Translations under genes and position numbers: made by a program
Assembly: GCA_004195615.1 (NCBI GenBank)
Contig: PSPW01000007.1
Span: 1-62,455, forward strand
Length of the DNA: 62,455 nucleotides
Source of the DNA: Methanobacteriota archaeon
Lineage (GTDB): Archaea > Thermoplasmatota > Poseidoniia > Poseidoniales > Thalassarchaeaceae
Direction: 5' to 3'
Part shown: positions 25,528 to 36,090 of the stretch, in pieces
How the letters are laid out: the number at the start of each line of letters is the position of its first letter
Position numbering within the stretch: the first letter of the stretch is position 1
The notes under the pieces: generated by a model
The model's database searches: none
The model's input: the letters and a program-made list of their open reading frames with translations, nothing else
What the model was told of the DNA's origin: nothing

Positions 25528-26298
25528 TTTAATCGAATCATCCTTCGCAAAACAACCTAGTGTCATTCCATGCTCCTTAGCCAGGTCAACGGCAAGGCTA
25601 CTGGGGGCACCGATTGCAATCATTATTGGAAATCCTGCACGAATAGATTTCTGAACGAGCTCAAATGAGGCCCTGCCTGAGACAAAAGCCCCCAATTCAG
25701 CCTGCGGGATACTCCCCTCATCAATATATGACCCTACTAATTTGTCAAATGCATTGTGCCTTCCGACATCCTCAAAAATCCTCTCTATTGAGCCATTACT
25801 GGTGAAACTAGCACACGCATGAGATCCTCCTGTTTGTGCGAAAATTAACTGTTTACGAGTAACCGTCTCTAGACAATTTGCTATAGTATCCAAACCAATC
25901 TTCATTCGTTCATCCAATTCGTTAGTTCCCCTCAACATGCCCCCTTCGATACTTGCCCTCCCGCATATCCCACATGACGATGTCACTGTACTGCTCCTAC
26001 AGTGCTTTATGGGGTCAAAATATGCGTTTTTGAATAATTTTATTGTTGCGCAATCATTGCCAATTTCAATTTTATACACATCATCTATGGTCGAAATAAT
26101 ACCTTCAGAGTAAATGAAACCTAGAACTAGTAGCCTGTCATGTCCGCCAGTCCTCATTGTAATTCCAAGTTCATGTCTACCGTGTAATTCATGTTCGATA
26201 ATTATTGATAGGGGACTTTCACATGCAACACAGTCAGTTCCCCTGGTTATACCTTCGTTGGTCAACTTAGCAATTTCTCGCGATTCAAGCCCCTCCAT
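25495..26298 (-). CDS. fdhD: FdhD sulfurtransferase for formate-dehydrogenase-like enzymes
   Basis: A 267-residue protein that transfers sulfur to the molybdenum cofactor of FDH-family enzymes. It has the active-site loop SSCGICGRAS with both Cys, IFAQTGGSHACA, the conserved EDVGRHNAFDKLVG and FVSGRASFELVQK. The N-terminal part has the TDCVACESPL segment seen in the family. Its likely client is the molybdopterin oxidoreductase at 22197-24479 on the same strand, separated by an opposite-strand gene. Confidence 0.95.
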   Translation of the reverse strand: MEGLESREIAKLTNEGITRGTDCVACESPLSIIIEHELHGRHELGITMRTGGHDRLLVLGFIYSEGIISTIDDVYKIEIGNDCATIKLFKNAYFDPIKHCRSSTVTSSCGICGRASIEGGMLRGTNELDERMKIGLDTIANCLETVTRKQLIFAQTGGSHACASFTSNGSIERIFEDVGRHNAFDKLVGSYIDEGSIPQAELGAFVSGRASFELVQKSIRAGFPIMIAIGAPSSLAVDLAKEHGMTLGCFAKDDSIKLFSGVRRILQ

Positions 26299-26335
26299 GG
26301 CCCCTGGAGATGAGCATGATTGATATGTGTGACGA

Positions 26336-26767
26336 GTGATTATAGGAACCGTTGAAATAGAACCATTTCAACAGCAATTCATGGGCATACTCGGTGGTGA
26401 AGGGTTTTCCCTCCCCGTAGTCACAGAAACTGAAGTAGTAAACGTCGAGCTCAACTTTACTGAAGCTGCAATAGGAGCACTTCGGCAAAACATGTCTGGA
26501 GACGAAGAATCTCATGTAATGGTGATTAGTGCACAATCGGGCGGCTGCTCAGGGTATCTTTACGATATGAAAATCATTGAGGATCCCGGAGATGATGGGT
26601 TCCAGCGAATCGATATAGGCGATTTTGATGTTTTAGTACACAACAAGGATAGTTCAATGTTGAATGGAATAAATATTGATTTCAAGGAAACTCTAATGGG
26701 GGGTGGCTTCCAAATTGAGAATCCCAATGCCGATCGATCCTGTGGTTGTGGACAATCATTCGGCTGA
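26336..26767 (+). CDS. A-type iron-sulfur carrier (IscA/ErpA-like)
   Basis: 143 residues from GTG 26336. The HesB/IscA fold starts at about residue 37 (VELNFTEAAIGALRQNM). The three cluster cysteines are present in QSGGCSGYLYDM and in the C-terminal SCGCGQSF. A ~35-residue N-terminal extension precedes it; a later start (e.g. the ATG of MGILGG) would shorten it. The next gene is a YgfZ-type protein, another iron-sulfur assembly factor, which supports the role. Confidence 0.85.
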   Translation: MIIGTVEIEPFQQQFMGILGGEGFSLPVVTETEVVNVELNFTEAAIGALRQNMSGDEESHVMVISAQSGGCSGYLYDMKIIEDPGDDGFQRIDIGDFDVLVHNKDSSMLNGINIDFKETLMGGGFQIENPNADRSCGCGQSFG

Positions 26768-26776
26768 GGTCGTTTT

Positions 26777-27685
26777 TTGTCACTATCAAACCCACTTTCG
26801 GAATATATTGTCCGAGACAATGCGGTGACCCTGATTCAAGGGAGCGATTCTCTCAATGTTCTAGACAGAATGGTATCTACCAATATAATCGACATGCCAA
26901 ACCTGACCAGTAGAGATGCACTATTCTGCGATTATAATGGTCGAATATCTGACTATGGAACAATATATACCATTTCTGGCAAAGTCCTCCTAATCTCTTC
27001 TGCTGCGCAGAACGAGATCACACGTAGAACACTGGTAGATGGCACTTCATGGGACGAAGATTGTGAAATTTTGATTGCCGATAATGCAATTTTCCGAATA
27101 TCCATATTCTCTAGAGATTGCCATGACATGTTCTCAGAATTAGGAATTAATTATCAAGCCGCAGAAGTTAATCAGTTAATTGAGTCTGGTGACCATCTTT
27201 TCGTAAAGTACGAATCATCATTAAGTGAAAGACTCGATATTCTTGTAAAATCGGACAATGTTAATTCTATCAAATCACTTCTTAGTGAATTAGACTATGT
27301 GGAAATGAGCTCCGAAAGATGGGAAATATACAGAATTATGCTTGGCGATGTTACCATAAATGATGCATTGGGTAATCTCCCAGAAGAAATGGGCTTGGGC
27401 ACCCTTGTTAGCAACGATAAGGGATGCTATCCGGGCCAAGAAGTCCACGCTAGAATAGAGAGCCGAGGCAGGACCGTCAAGAATTTTTGTAGGCTCACTG
27501 GGAATTCCCCTCTCGAGATTGGCAAGCATTCCATTACTAATTTCGGTTCTATTTCGGTAAGCTCATCAATTTTCAAAGATGGAATCACTCATGCACTTGC
27601 ATTGATACGACTAGGGGAATCGCCAACAGAAGTTGTACAGATTGATGGAAACAACTTCTCAATGGAGTTACTCAGTTATCCGTGA
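26777..27685 (+). CDS. ygfZ: YgfZ/GcvT-like folate-binding iron-sulfur assembly protein
   Basis: 302 residues; the diagnostic YgfZ signature KGCYPGQEVHARIESRG is present at about 215-231, and the N-terminal half has the GcvT-like beta barrel (LNVLDRMVSTNI, LFCDYNGRISD). YgfZ family members use a folate and the conserved Cys to help maintain certain Fe-S enzymes. Start TTG 26777, nine bp after the IscA-like gene; the two form a pair. The C-terminus overlaps the convergent membrane protein by 14 bp. Confidence 0.88.
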   Translation: MSLSNPLSEYIVRDNAVTLIQGSDSLNVLDRMVSTNIIDMPNLTSRDALFCDYNGRISDYGTIYTISGKVLLISSAAQNEITRRTLVDGTSWDEDCEILIADNAIFRISIFSRDCHDMFSELGINYQAAEVNQLIESGDHLFVKYESSLSERLDILVKSDNVNSIKSLLSELDYVEMSSERWEIYRIMLGDVTINDALGNLPEEMGLGTLVSNDKGCYPGQEVHARIESRGRTVKNFCRLTGNSPLEIGKHSITNFGSISVSSSIFKDGITHALALIRLGESPTEVVQIDGNNFSMELLSYP

Positions 27686-28745
27686 TTATTGCATCATAAT
27701 CCTCATCGGATTCTAGCCAGACGGAAAGTGGCATCAATGGAATTAGCCTTAGAGAACCCATATTTCTATTGAACAGATAAACATCTGGATTGAAAACCTC
27801 AACCATCTGTTTTTGGAAGGCCATTCTAACTCTAATGCCCCTATTCCTGAAGAATAGAATCTCTACGGTTATACCAATTATTGTTGCTGTATATAGGACT
27901 AGCAGTACGCTTATAGAAAATGGGACTGGATCAATCAGTAGTTCGCCAGTACGTATCTTTGAACCATACATCAATTGCCTAGATAGTAGGAATAACAGAC
28001 CTACTCCTACCCAGGGGCCAAGCTTCTCATCAACATACGACTCCATAGGAATTATCCTCCTGTTAGTTGGATCTGCGAATGTAAGTGTACTTTCAGTTGC
28101 TGCCCTAATGACAGAAATTGCTGAAACTAATATGATGTAAACCAATGCACTCAGCAGTAGTACGTGGAAAGAACTCATTGGCGAGTATGAAACTATCAGA
28201 TACGCAAATAATCCAAGAAACACAGTAGTCGGCATTCTATGAATTGATGCTAGTGCCTTACCAAACTGCTTCGAACCGTCATCCAGCCTGGGAATGCCAA
28301 TTATCTCCCAGCGAGTATACTTCTGAATCACTATTGCTACAGAAGAGAGCACCTTCTTGTCAATTAGTATCCACTCCACAAGCCTCAGGAACGGCATCAT
28401 TGGAATACTGATGATAGCTGCAAAAATACCCACCAATGGCCATAGAATAAGACTCGGGAAAAGTAGGAAGTGCTGAACCCTTAGTCTATGCAGCAGATCA
28501 GACTCAATCCTAGTCTGTCTTTCTGACGACAGGTGAACCCTTCTCGCTTCGGAATCTAGCTCACCCCTGTACCGAACTAGCGGCATTCCTGCATCCAATA
28601 CTCTACGCACTTTTTCCCTGTAATGCTCGTGCTCAGGTTCGATACCAACCCACCACCTCCATGCGATAGATACTGGAAGAGCAAAAAATACGGGAGATAC
28701 GAGAATCAGAACAGATGTAAGTAACGCCTCGTAATCATCGGTCAC
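27672..28745 (-). CDS. Unrecognised multi-pass membrane protein
   Basis: 357 residues. Hydrophobic segments lie at about 10-30, 90-120, 170-215 (two), 250-265 and 280-300, with a basic cytoplasmic region at 40-85 (EHEHYREKVRRVLDAGM). The C-terminal ~60 residues are soluble. No motif suggests a transporter or enzyme. It stands alone between the YgfZ gene (convergent) and SOD. Confidence 0.65.
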   Translation of the reverse strand: MTDDYEALLTSVLILVSPVFFALPVSIAWRWWVGIEPEHEHYREKVRRVLDAGMPLVRYRGELDSEARRVHLSSERQTRIESDLLHRLRVQHFLLFPSLILWPLVGIFAAIISIPMMPFLRLVEWILIDKKVLSSVAIVIQKYTRWEIIGIPRLDDGSKQFGKALASIHRMPTTVFLGLFAYLIVSYSPMSSFHVLLLSALVYIILVSAISVIRAATESTLTFADPTNRRIIPMESYVDEKLGPWVGVGLLFLLSRQLMYGSKIRTGELLIDPVPFSISVLLVLYTATIIGITVEILFFRNRGIRVRMAFQKQMVEVFNPDVYLFNRNMGSLRLIPLMPLSVWLESDEDYDAIITDN

Positions 28746-28802
28746 GCCTTCGCGTGCAGTTTCGCCACTATAATGAAATTGTATTTATGCGAAAAATAAT
28801 TG

Positions 28803-29396
28803 CTAAATTGCACCTTCGTAATTAGTAGCGACCGTCTTCCAATCCACTACGTTCCACCATGCTTGGATGTAGTTGGCTCTTCCGGGGCCGTAGCTCTTGT
28901 AGTAAGCGTGCTCCCAGATATCAATGCCAAGAATTGGAATGCCGTCACCGGTCATCAGAGGGTTATCCTGGTTCGGTGTTGAACAAATGCATAATGTGTC
29001 ATTTGTTACACATAGCCATGCCCAACCACTACCAAATCGAGTCATTGCAGCGTTAGCGAATTGTTCTTTCATTGAGTCAAATGATCCAAATGTGTCGGTA
29101 ATAGCATTAGCAAGGTCCCCACTGGGTTCTCCTCCGCCATTAGGACACATGATTTTCCAGAACATCTGGTGATTCCAGTATCCCCCGCCGTTATTCCTGA
29201 CGGCTGCATTATCGAAATGCGCAGTCATCAGTTCCTCAATGCCCAATCCATCCATTTCAGTCCCTTCTATTGCTGCATTCAGATTGGCAGTATATCCAGC
29301 GTGATGCTTGGAATAGTGTAATTCCATTGTCTCTGTATCAATGTGCGGCTCTAGTGCATCATAATCATATTCAAGTTCAGGCAATTCAAATCCCAT
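28803..29396 (-). CDS. sod: Fe/Mn superoxide dismutase
   Basis: 197 residues from ATG 29396 ([20 protein letters not shown]). Metal ligands are the His in HYSKHHAGY, the His in YWNHQMFW, and Asp and His in [16 protein letters not shown] is also present. It dismutates superoxide in the cytoplasm. Fe versus Mn cannot be decided by eye. The longer frame to 29468 has no family match and would run almost to the divergent serA start. Confidence 0.95.
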   Translation of the reverse strand: MGFELPELEYDYDALEPHIDTETMELHYSKHHAGYTANLNAAIEGTEMDGLGIEELMTAHFDNAAVRNNGGGYWNHQMFWKIMCPNGGGEPSGDLANAITDTFGSFDSMKEQFANAAMTRFGSGWAWLCVTNDTLCICSTPNQDNPLMTGDGIPILGIDIWEHAYYKSYGPGRANYIQAWWNVVDWKTVATNYEGAI

Positions 29397-29486
29397 AGTA
29401 TCTAATTCCGTATTTGGGGTGGTAGATATCAATCCACCGGAACCAAATCTCACAATGTTGATGCACATCGTTCCTCAGGTTGTATC

Positions 29487-30455
29487 ATGGTTCGCATAGC
29501 CGTGACGGACGGCATGTCCCCCCAAGCGATCGCAATGCTCGAGAATGAAGGCTATGAAGTCGTAGTGAGGCATCATGAACCAGAAGAGATTTCTAACGGT
29601 TCACTTGCTCGATTTGATGCTGTTGTAATTCGAAGTGCTACAAAGCTAACAGCCCAACAGATTTCGTCATCGTTAACTGCGGAAGGAGGGATTCGCTTCA
29701 TTGGTAGGGCTGGTGTCGGGGTAGACAACATAGACGTTGATGAAGCTACAATAAATGGAATTGTTGTATGCAACACTCCAGATGCCTCAACCCGAAGTGT
29801 TGTAGAATTGACGATGGGCCACCTAATTGCTTCGACTCGGAATATCGCTACTGCGGACAGAAATCTGCGTTCCGGTGATTGGGCTAAGAAGAGACTCAGA
29901 GGCTCGGAGATTGGCGGTAAAAGACTCGGACTACTCGGGTTCGGAAGGATCTCACGAGGGGTAGCTCAGACTGCTAGGTCATTTGGAATGGAAATCCATG
30001 CATACGATCCATATGTGAGTGGTGAAATTAGTGAGGTCGTAATGCACGATGATGTGGATGAAATTTTTCGCCACTGTACCCATGTATCGGTCCATTGCAA
30101 CCTCACAGATGAAACACGAAATTTAGTTAACTTGGATAGGATATCATTGATGCCCGGGATAGGGGCCGATGGCATAGAATGTGGCAACCATATTGTAAGC
30201 TGCGCAAGGGGAGGAATTGTCGATGAAGAAGATGCAGTGAAGGCTTTGGAAACCGGTCAACTGCGATCCCTTGCACTGGATGTATTCGATAATGAACCCT
30301 TAGGCGATAGCCCCCTTCTTGATTTCGAATCTTTTCATGGAAGCCCCCACATAGCCGCATCCACGTTGGAAGCCCAAGCCAGAATCGGTATCGAGATGGC
30401 AACATTGCTGGTCGAGTTCTTCGAGACCGGTGAAACTAGTACTTCACTCAACTAA
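29487..30455 (+). CDS. serA: D-3-phosphoglycerate dehydrogenase-like D-2-hydroxyacid dehydrogenase
   Basis: A 322-residue member of the D-isomer 2-hydroxyacid dehydrogenase family. It shows the substrate region RAGVGVDNIDVDEAT, nucleotide-binding LGLLGFGRISRGVAQ, the catalytic Arg in CARGGIVDEEDAV, Glu in LALDVFDNEPL, and His in GSPHIAASTLEAQ. These match SerA, first step of serine synthesis, in its short form without an ACT regulatory domain. Other hydroxyacid substrates cannot be excluded. It is divergent from sod. Confidence 0.85.
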   Translation: MVRIAVTDGMSPQAIAMLENEGYEVVVRHHEPEEISNGSLARFDAVVIRSATKLTAQQISSSLTAEGGIRFIGRAGVGVDNIDVDEATINGIVVCNTPDASTRSVVELTMGHLIASTRNIATADRNLRSGDWAKKRLRGSEIGGKRLGLLGFGRISRGVAQTARSFGMEIHAYDPYVSGEISEVVMHDDVDEIFRHCTHVSVHCNLTDETRNLVNLDRISLMPGIGADGIECGNHIVSCARGGIVDEEDAVKALETGQLRSLALDVFDNEPLGDSPLLDFESFHGSPHIAASTLEAQARIGIEMATLLVEFFETGETSTSLN

Positions 30456-30471
30456 CCTTGCATAATGAGTA

Positions 30472-32952
30472 TCATTCCAAGTTATGCATTTGTGTAAGGG
30501 CACTAGCAAAGGGTGTCAGCTTCTCAGGCATATCAATGCCAGAAATTGGTGATTTCAGAGATATTCCGAGATCCTTCTTTGCCTTCCAGACCATTGAATT
30601 ATACTTCTCTAGAGTACTCGTAAGAGAACGTAATTCATCGAATCGATCGACTCCACATGAGGGTGGTAATTGGGGGAAGTCCCTCACATCGACAGAGCTA
30701 CGGCCATATAGAGTGGTGCTGAGGTAATGGGTGAAGAATGGGCATATCGGCGAGAAGGCACTCATCAGATCCCGGACAATCCTGTGCAGGGTCCATGTGG
30801 CAGATTTGTTCTCACCATAAAGTCTCGATTTGGACATCTCCAACCAGTGGCTTGGGAAAATCCCGGTACCAAACGACTTGATTGACTGTGCTGCAGTGTA
30901 TATGTCAATATCCTCCCATGCAGCCCGAACGTCTGAAAGAGTAGAGTCGAACTCAGCGAGTATCCAGATGTCTTCAATTTCTAGTTCGGACGGCGATTCA
31001 AGATTTTTTGGCGCATCGAACTGACTTGCAAACCTGGCGATGTTGAAAATCTTCGTTAGTACTCCGTAATACTTGGTTTCAATTTCTTCTGGATTGATGT
31101 GGAAGTCATCTCCTACCTGTGCATCACACGCCTTCCAGAGTCGAAAGCATTCACTCCCAATCTTATTCGCCTTGAGGATAACTTGCTTTCCATCGGCCCC
31201 CTTGATTTTCCAAGAGCCGGTACGCCCGCCAGCTCCGCATTCAAGAACACTATCTGCGTCAATCCCATTACCTAGAGACTTCGACATCTTCCTTCCCCAT
31301 GGGTCCATCCCAAGTCCATCGATCCAAATATTCTGGAAAGCTGGTTTGTCAAATAGTAAGGCACTCTTTAGTAGAGTGTAGTACAGCCAAGTTCTGACAA
31401 TCTCCTTGCCTTGGGGGCGGATAGATGTGGGAAATGAGCGATCGAACAGATCTGGTTGGTTCAGATAACCCGAAACAAACAGGTTGGAGTTCGACGAGTC
31501 CATCCACGTGTCGAAAACCTTCTCTTCGCCGGAAATTTTTCCCAGACTTCCCTTTAGTTTAGAAAACTCACCTACAGAATCCTTCGTTTCCCTGTCAATT
31601 ACCTCAGAACCAGGCGGGGGCCCCTCTCTCCAAGGTTGGACGTATACTCCTTTAGGTGGGACGATTACTTTTGTTCTATCTTCAGAGTACCATATTGGGA
31701 TCTCGGTGTGGTACCATCTCCTTCGACTGATTGGCCAATCAATGGAAATGCCATCAACCCAATCATGAAGGTACTGCCTATTTCTCTCTGGAATGAATCG
31801 GCTACTCTTTGATAGATCTACTAGTCTGTCTAGAACATGGGTTTGCCTAACATACCATTCCTTGAGAAGGATGATTTCGATTGGGTTTCCACCTCTCTCA
31901 CTCACTGGAATTTCCTGATCTCTTTCCTCGGTTGACTCCAAGCGGTTAGAGTCCTGCAGTAGTTTAGTCGCCTCGATCCTTGCATCATTGACCTTCATCC
32001 CTCTAAGTGGGCCTGAGATTGAAGTCATTTCACCTTCTAAATCAATTGCTACAAATGGCCTTAGACCGAGTTCTCTGAATATTACCACGTCATTCTGGTC
32101 TCCAAAAGAACAGACCATCAGAATTCCGCTGCCAAAATCCATCTTCACAGATGGATGTGCCATGACCTCGACATTCTCCCCTCTTTCGGAGACGGGCAAG
32201 GGGAGATTCACCCTCTTCCCAACTAAGTGAGAGTATCTTGGATCTTCGGGGTGAACCATCACGACGCCACATGCGCATATCATTTCAGGTCTAGTTGTTG
32301 AAATGGTAATGTCCTCGCCATCTTCAGTTGTCCAAATCACATGACATAACTTTGTTCTGCGTTGAATTCTTTGAACCTCTGCATCGGCAATTGTAGTGCC
32401 TTCCACGGGATCGTAGATATTGGGTCTCAAATCTTCTACAATATCGCCGCTCTTGAATAAATCAACAAAAATTGCCTGTGAAACAGCGCGATACTCAGGC
32501 GAATCAGTTAGGTACTCATTATCATAGTCGCAAGATAAACCCACTCTTTTTGCAGTTTTGCGCATTGCTTGAGTGTATTCTTCTATAGTATGGGAACAAA
32601 TATCTAGGAACTCTGCTCTATCGAATGTCCTCATCTTTTTCCCAGTTTTCTTCTCGACCGTAAACTCGATGTTGATGCCGTTTCGATCTACTCCCCATGG
32701 GAATTTGACTTCCTTTCCCAGTAAACGTTGACTTCTTGCTATGACATCGATCATGCTGTACTGAGCTACGGCACCAATATGCCATGTCCCACTAGGATAT
32801 GGGGGTGGAGTATCAATTACGAAAATCTCTCTTTCGCTACGAGGATCAAAACTATATCTTTCGCGATATGACTCTTCGGAGAAGTGTGACTCTTGTATGC
32901 GCTTCTCAAGGTCCACGCTCCATCTCTTATCAGAAATTCTTGGTTCACTCAC
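30472..32952 (-). CDS. valS: Valyl-tRNA synthetase
   Basis: An 826-residue class I synthetase starting at GTG. The first signature reads PPPYPSGTWHIGA (HIG at 58-60), so the usual final His of HIGH is Ala. The second is GRKMSKSLGN. The CP1 editing domain carries ISTTRPEM and the DWPISRRRWYHTEIPIWYSE segment of valine/isoleucine enzymes; the overall pattern fits archaeal ValRS better than IleRS. An insertion follows KMSKS (about 605-640). A tRNA-Val gene is present elsewhere in the window. The promoter region is shared with the divergent RND gene. Confidence 0.9.
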   Translation of the reverse strand: MSEPRISDKRWSVDLEKRIQESHFSEESYRERYSFDPRSEREIFVIDTPPPYPSGTWHIGAVAQYSMIDVIARSQRLLGKEVKFPWGVDRNGINIEFTVEKKTGKKMRTFDRAEFLDICSHTIEEYTQAMRKTAKRVGLSCDYDNEYLTDSPEYRAVSQAIFVDLFKSGDIVEDLRPNIYDPVEGTTIADAEVQRIQRRTKLCHVIWTTEDGEDITISTTRPEMICACGVVMVHPEDPRYSHLVGKRVNLPLPVSERGENVEVMAHPSVKMDFGSGILMVCSFGDQNDVVIFRELGLRPFVAIDLEGEMTSISGPLRGMKVNDARIEATKLLQDSNRLESTEERDQEIPVSERGGNPIEIILLKEWYVRQTHVLDRLVDLSKSSRFIPERNRQYLHDWVDGISIDWPISRRRWYHTEIPIWYSEDRTKVIVPPKGVYVQPWREGPPPGSEVIDRETKDSVGEFSKLKGSLGKISGEEKVFDTWMDSSNSNLFVSGYLNQPDLFDRSFPTSIRPQGKEIVRTWLYYTLLKSALLFDKPAFQNIWIDGLGMDPWGRKMSKSLGNGIDADSVLECGAGGRTGSWKIKGADGKQVILKANKIGSECFRLWKACDAQVGDDFHINPEEIETKYYGVLTKIFNIARFASQFDAPKNLESPSELEIEDIWILAEFDSTLSDVRAAWEDIDIYTAAQSIKSFGTGIFPSHWLEMSKSRLYGENKSATWTLHRIVRDLMSAFSPICPFFTHYLSTTLYGRSSVDVRDFPQLPPSCGVDRFDELRSLTSTLEKYNSMVWKAKKDLGISLKSPISGIDMPEKLTPFASALTQMHNLE

Positions 32953-33080
32953 AATGTCACCAAATTATTGGAAAAGTCTGGCGTTCTTGATAATTGTCAT
33001 GTCATTGTAAAAATACACATCACGAATCATGTCTTCCGAGGGGTTGAAGGTATGCCGTTTCACGTCGTAGTAGGAGCGAC

Positions 33081-36053
33081 ATGGCGAAGAAGCGTATCGG
33101 CGACTCATTAGGCACGTCAGTCAACACAATAATCGATGGTGCACGAACGAGTATTTCTAATACAGATTCAGAGCAGATCAAAGGTTCAATTGCAAAGTTT
33201 ATCAACCGTATCCGAAGGAAATTCAGGGAGTCAAATAGCACCAGCATCCTCACGATGTTCCCAATTTGGGCTGTTCTAATATCGCTGGGTTTCACTCTGT
33301 CACTACTGCCTCACTCTGGGGTATTGGACTGCAGGGATAGTTTTGACAATCCAGCATTCTGCAACGAAGAGCCTGCTCTAAACGTGAACGGTGACCTAGA
33401 GGTTTACCTACCGACCGATGATGATCCGCGCAGCGTAAAAAATCTCATTGCTCAAGTGGAGGAGGACTGGACTACCAACGTTATGGTGATATACGTAGAA
33501 TCGTATCAAAACAATGTCACTCAGATAAACATACTTGACCAGATCGATCATGTCGAGAGGGTGATTAATAACCATACGAACGATAAAGGGGCCAATGACA
33601 ACGTCATCTACGTCCTATCAATTTCTACTGTGATTAAGGAAGTTAACTCAAGCGGGGGTCGAGTGGTCAAGGCTTTCTTTTCCGGTCTCGCAGAAGCTAC
33701 GGGTAACCAACAACTATCGGATGAGATAAATGAGACGATAGATTCTCAGAGCGATCTGATTGGGAACTATGCAATTCCCGATGAACAACAGAGAGTCAAT
33801 CAGATCCTACAGGAAATGCCCCAGAACGCCTTAGACAAACTGGTTAGAGATGTGGGGACACCAACGGAGGAAAGGAGCCCACATGGATGGAATCGAGCAG
33901 TGATAATCATAGGAATTGCCGATGATACTGGCGACATGTCAGTAGGAGATATTGTCTCAAAAACCCAAGACAAGATTGATGAAATCGGTATGAACAACAA
34001 CTGGGGCACTCCCGATTCCCAGGGCAAGTGCCCCATCGGAGAGGACACCTTATGCCTAAGGATGACACTAACGGGTCCCGCACCACTAACTAATGCCGTA
34101 ACCGAAGAGTCATTCAAGCTGTTCTGGGAGGTTTTTCCGATTGGATGTATTATCGTAGCATCAATGCTGTTCATATTCCATTGCGACCTACTCCAAACCG
34201 GACGGATTCGTTTCGTCCAAGGCATCAAGGTCGTAATCATCGCTGGTTTACCTACTCTTTGTGCTGTCTGGGTTACTCTAGGATTAATCGGTTTAATCGA
34301 TTATGAAGTCACTATGACTGTAATTCTTGTGGGCCCCATTATCCTCTCGTTAGGGGTTTCTTATGGGCTTCATATCACAAACAGGTATGCCGAATCCAAA
34401 GGCACGCCACATGAGAAGATGGCCGCTGCTCTGAACTCCACGGGCCGGGCGGTATTCCTGTCTGCAATGACCACGATAATTGGATTTATTTCACTCACCT
34501 TTGCACCCATGAAGCCCATTCAAACCGTTGGTTGGGCTTTGGCGGGTGGGATTGTAGTGGTTTACTTAATGACCATGATAATGGTGCCCAACCTAACAAT
34601 TCTACTGGATCTGAAAAAACCCTCGCATCCTCCGCCGAAAGTCTTCGTTGCAGCAGTAAACATGCCAGTGAAGTGGTCTAGAATCACAATAGCATTTTTC
34701 CTAATACTAATGCTTATCTCAGCTGGATATAATCGACCGAACGTCGAGGAAAATATCGATCTCCTGAAAATGGCCCCCTATGAGGTTGAGGCAGTTCAGA
34801 AAATGGGTGTCTACTCAGATGAGTTCGAGGCAGGCCAACCTGGATTCTTGCTCGTGGAGGCCAACATTCAGGCAGAGCCAGAATTTGGCATAGGTTCGAT
34901 TACAGCAGAACATCCCTATGCTAATCTCGAAGGAATCGAGAATCTCGAATCAAAATGCAACGACGTAGAAAACGCTACTGCCGTGTCAATAGTTTTCCTA
35001 ATGAAGGCAATAGCCGTGGGTGTAAACGTCTCTGGATCACCCATCAATGACATTATTCAAGATGACGATTGGTCCCCAATCCCTATTCCTGAGCCAATCA
35101 AGGAGGTTGCAGAGCTAATATTTGACCGTGAACAGTCAGGAAACGTCTCTTTCTGGACTATCCTTGACACCCTTGATGCCCAAGAGGACGATGGTGGGAG
35201 ACAGGCTCAGAATTTCCTTCTATACGTTTTCTATAACAGCATGACAGAAGAAATGCGGGAACTCTTCATATCATCCGATTATCAGAGGACATTGATCTAC
35301 ATCGATATGCCATTCATGGACGTCAAAGCCACTACCGTGACTGTTGAACAAATCAATAATTGGGCTAAGGCCGCCGGAGACTCAGAGAACCCAATTTCTG
35401 TACTTGGAGACACCCTAATCGGGGTTGCTTCCATCACAATCGAGGTGAATAACCTAATTGTTGATTCCCAATGGACATCGCTTGCCTTCGCCCTAGGTTT
35501 CACTGTGGTCACACTAGCACTAGTTTTCAGAGATATCCGATTTGCACTTCTTACTACAATTCCGGTTGGCTTCACGGTCACAATGCAATGGCTAGTTATG
35601 GACACAGGAGGGGTCACTCTATCGCTCGTGACGGTGATGATAGGCTCAATTCTAGTCGGTGTTGGAATTGATTTTTCTATTCACATTGCTAACAGGGTAA
35701 AGGAATTGGGCAATTCGTTGGATGCGATTCGCACAGCCTGTGCCAGTACAGGGATGAGTCTTTTCGAAGCAACAACTGTTACGGCTGCTGGATTGACCTG
35801 TGCTTATGGGATTAAAATCGAGGCAATCGCGCCATTCGTTACAGTGGTCATCATACTACTCATTGTCGCAGCATTGTCAGCATTACTATTGTTGCCAGCC
35901 ATATACTCCTTCATGGTGACTTCGAATCTTGGGCTCACTGGGGGGATGTCAGCAATGGTGAAAACAGCAGGTTTGAACAATATCGCAACTAGTAAAGGTG
36001 CCGAGATTGCGAGAGACGCAGTTGTTTTCGATCAAACTAGGGATGCATGGTGA
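33081..36053 (+). CDS. RND-superfamily exporter (MMPL/SSD type)
   Basis: 990 residues with the duplicated RND layout: one helix (about 53-72), a large extracellular domain, five to six helices (about 345-515), then the same again (helix about 535-552, extracellular loop, helices about 790-960). The two halves carry matching SLGVSYGLHITNRY and GVGIDFSIHIANRV motifs; only the second keeps the Asp normally used for proton coupling. This resembles the HAE3/hopanoid- or lipid-exporting group and sterol-sensing-domain proteins. Cargo unknown; a membrane lipid or hydrophobic compound is likely. Confidence 0.88.
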   Translation: MAKKRIGDSLGTSVNTIIDGARTSISNTDSEQIKGSIAKFINRIRRKFRESNSTSILTMFPIWAVLISLGFTLSLLPHSGVLDCRDSFDNPAFCNEEPALNVNGDLEVYLPTDDDPRSVKNLIAQVEEDWTTNVMVIYVESYQNNVTQINILDQIDHVERVINNHTNDKGANDNVIYVLSISTVIKEVNSSGGRVVKAFFSGLAEATGNQQLSDEINETIDSQSDLIGNYAIPDEQQRVNQILQEMPQNALDKLVRDVGTPTEERSPHGWNRAVIIIGIADDTGDMSVGDIVSKTQDKIDEIGMNNNWGTPDSQGKCPIGEDTLCLRMTLTGPAPLTNAVTEESFKLFWEVFPIGCIIVASMLFIFHCDLLQTGRIRFVQGIKVVIIAGLPTLCAVWVTLGLIGLIDYEVTMTVILVGPIILSLGVSYGLHITNRYAESKGTPHEKMAAALNSTGRAVFLSAMTTIIGFISLTFAPMKPIQTVGWALAGGIVVVYLMTMIMVPNLTILLDLKKPSHPPPKVFVAAVNMPVKWSRITIAFFLILMLISAGYNRPNVEENIDLLKMAPYEVEAVQKMGVYSDEFEAGQPGFLLVEANIQAEPEFGIGSITAEHPYANLEGIENLESKCNDVENATAVSIVFLMKAIAVGVNVSGSPINDIIQDDDWSPIPIPEPIKEVAELIFDREQSGNVSFWTILDTLDAQEDDGGRQAQNFLLYVFYNSMTEEMRELFISSDYQRTLIYIDMPFMDVKATTVTVEQINNWAKAAGDSENPISVLGDTLIGVASITIEVNNLIVDSQWTSLAFALGFTVVTLALVFRDIRFALLTTIPVGFTVTMQWLVMDTGGVTLSLVTVMIGSILVGVGIDFSIHIANRVKELGNSLDAIRTACASTGMSLFEATTVTAAGLTCAYGIKIEAIAPFVTVVIILLIVAALSALLLLPAIYSFMVTSNLGLTGGMSAMVKTAGLNNIATSKGAEIARDAVVFDQTRDAW

Positions 36054-36090
36054 GGCCAATGTTGATTGCCTACCTATGACTACGATTTTC

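Noticed and set aside
33028-33069. 13-codon leader peptide upstream of the RND gene
   Set aside because: Too short, with no attenuator structure or biosynthetic gene behind it.
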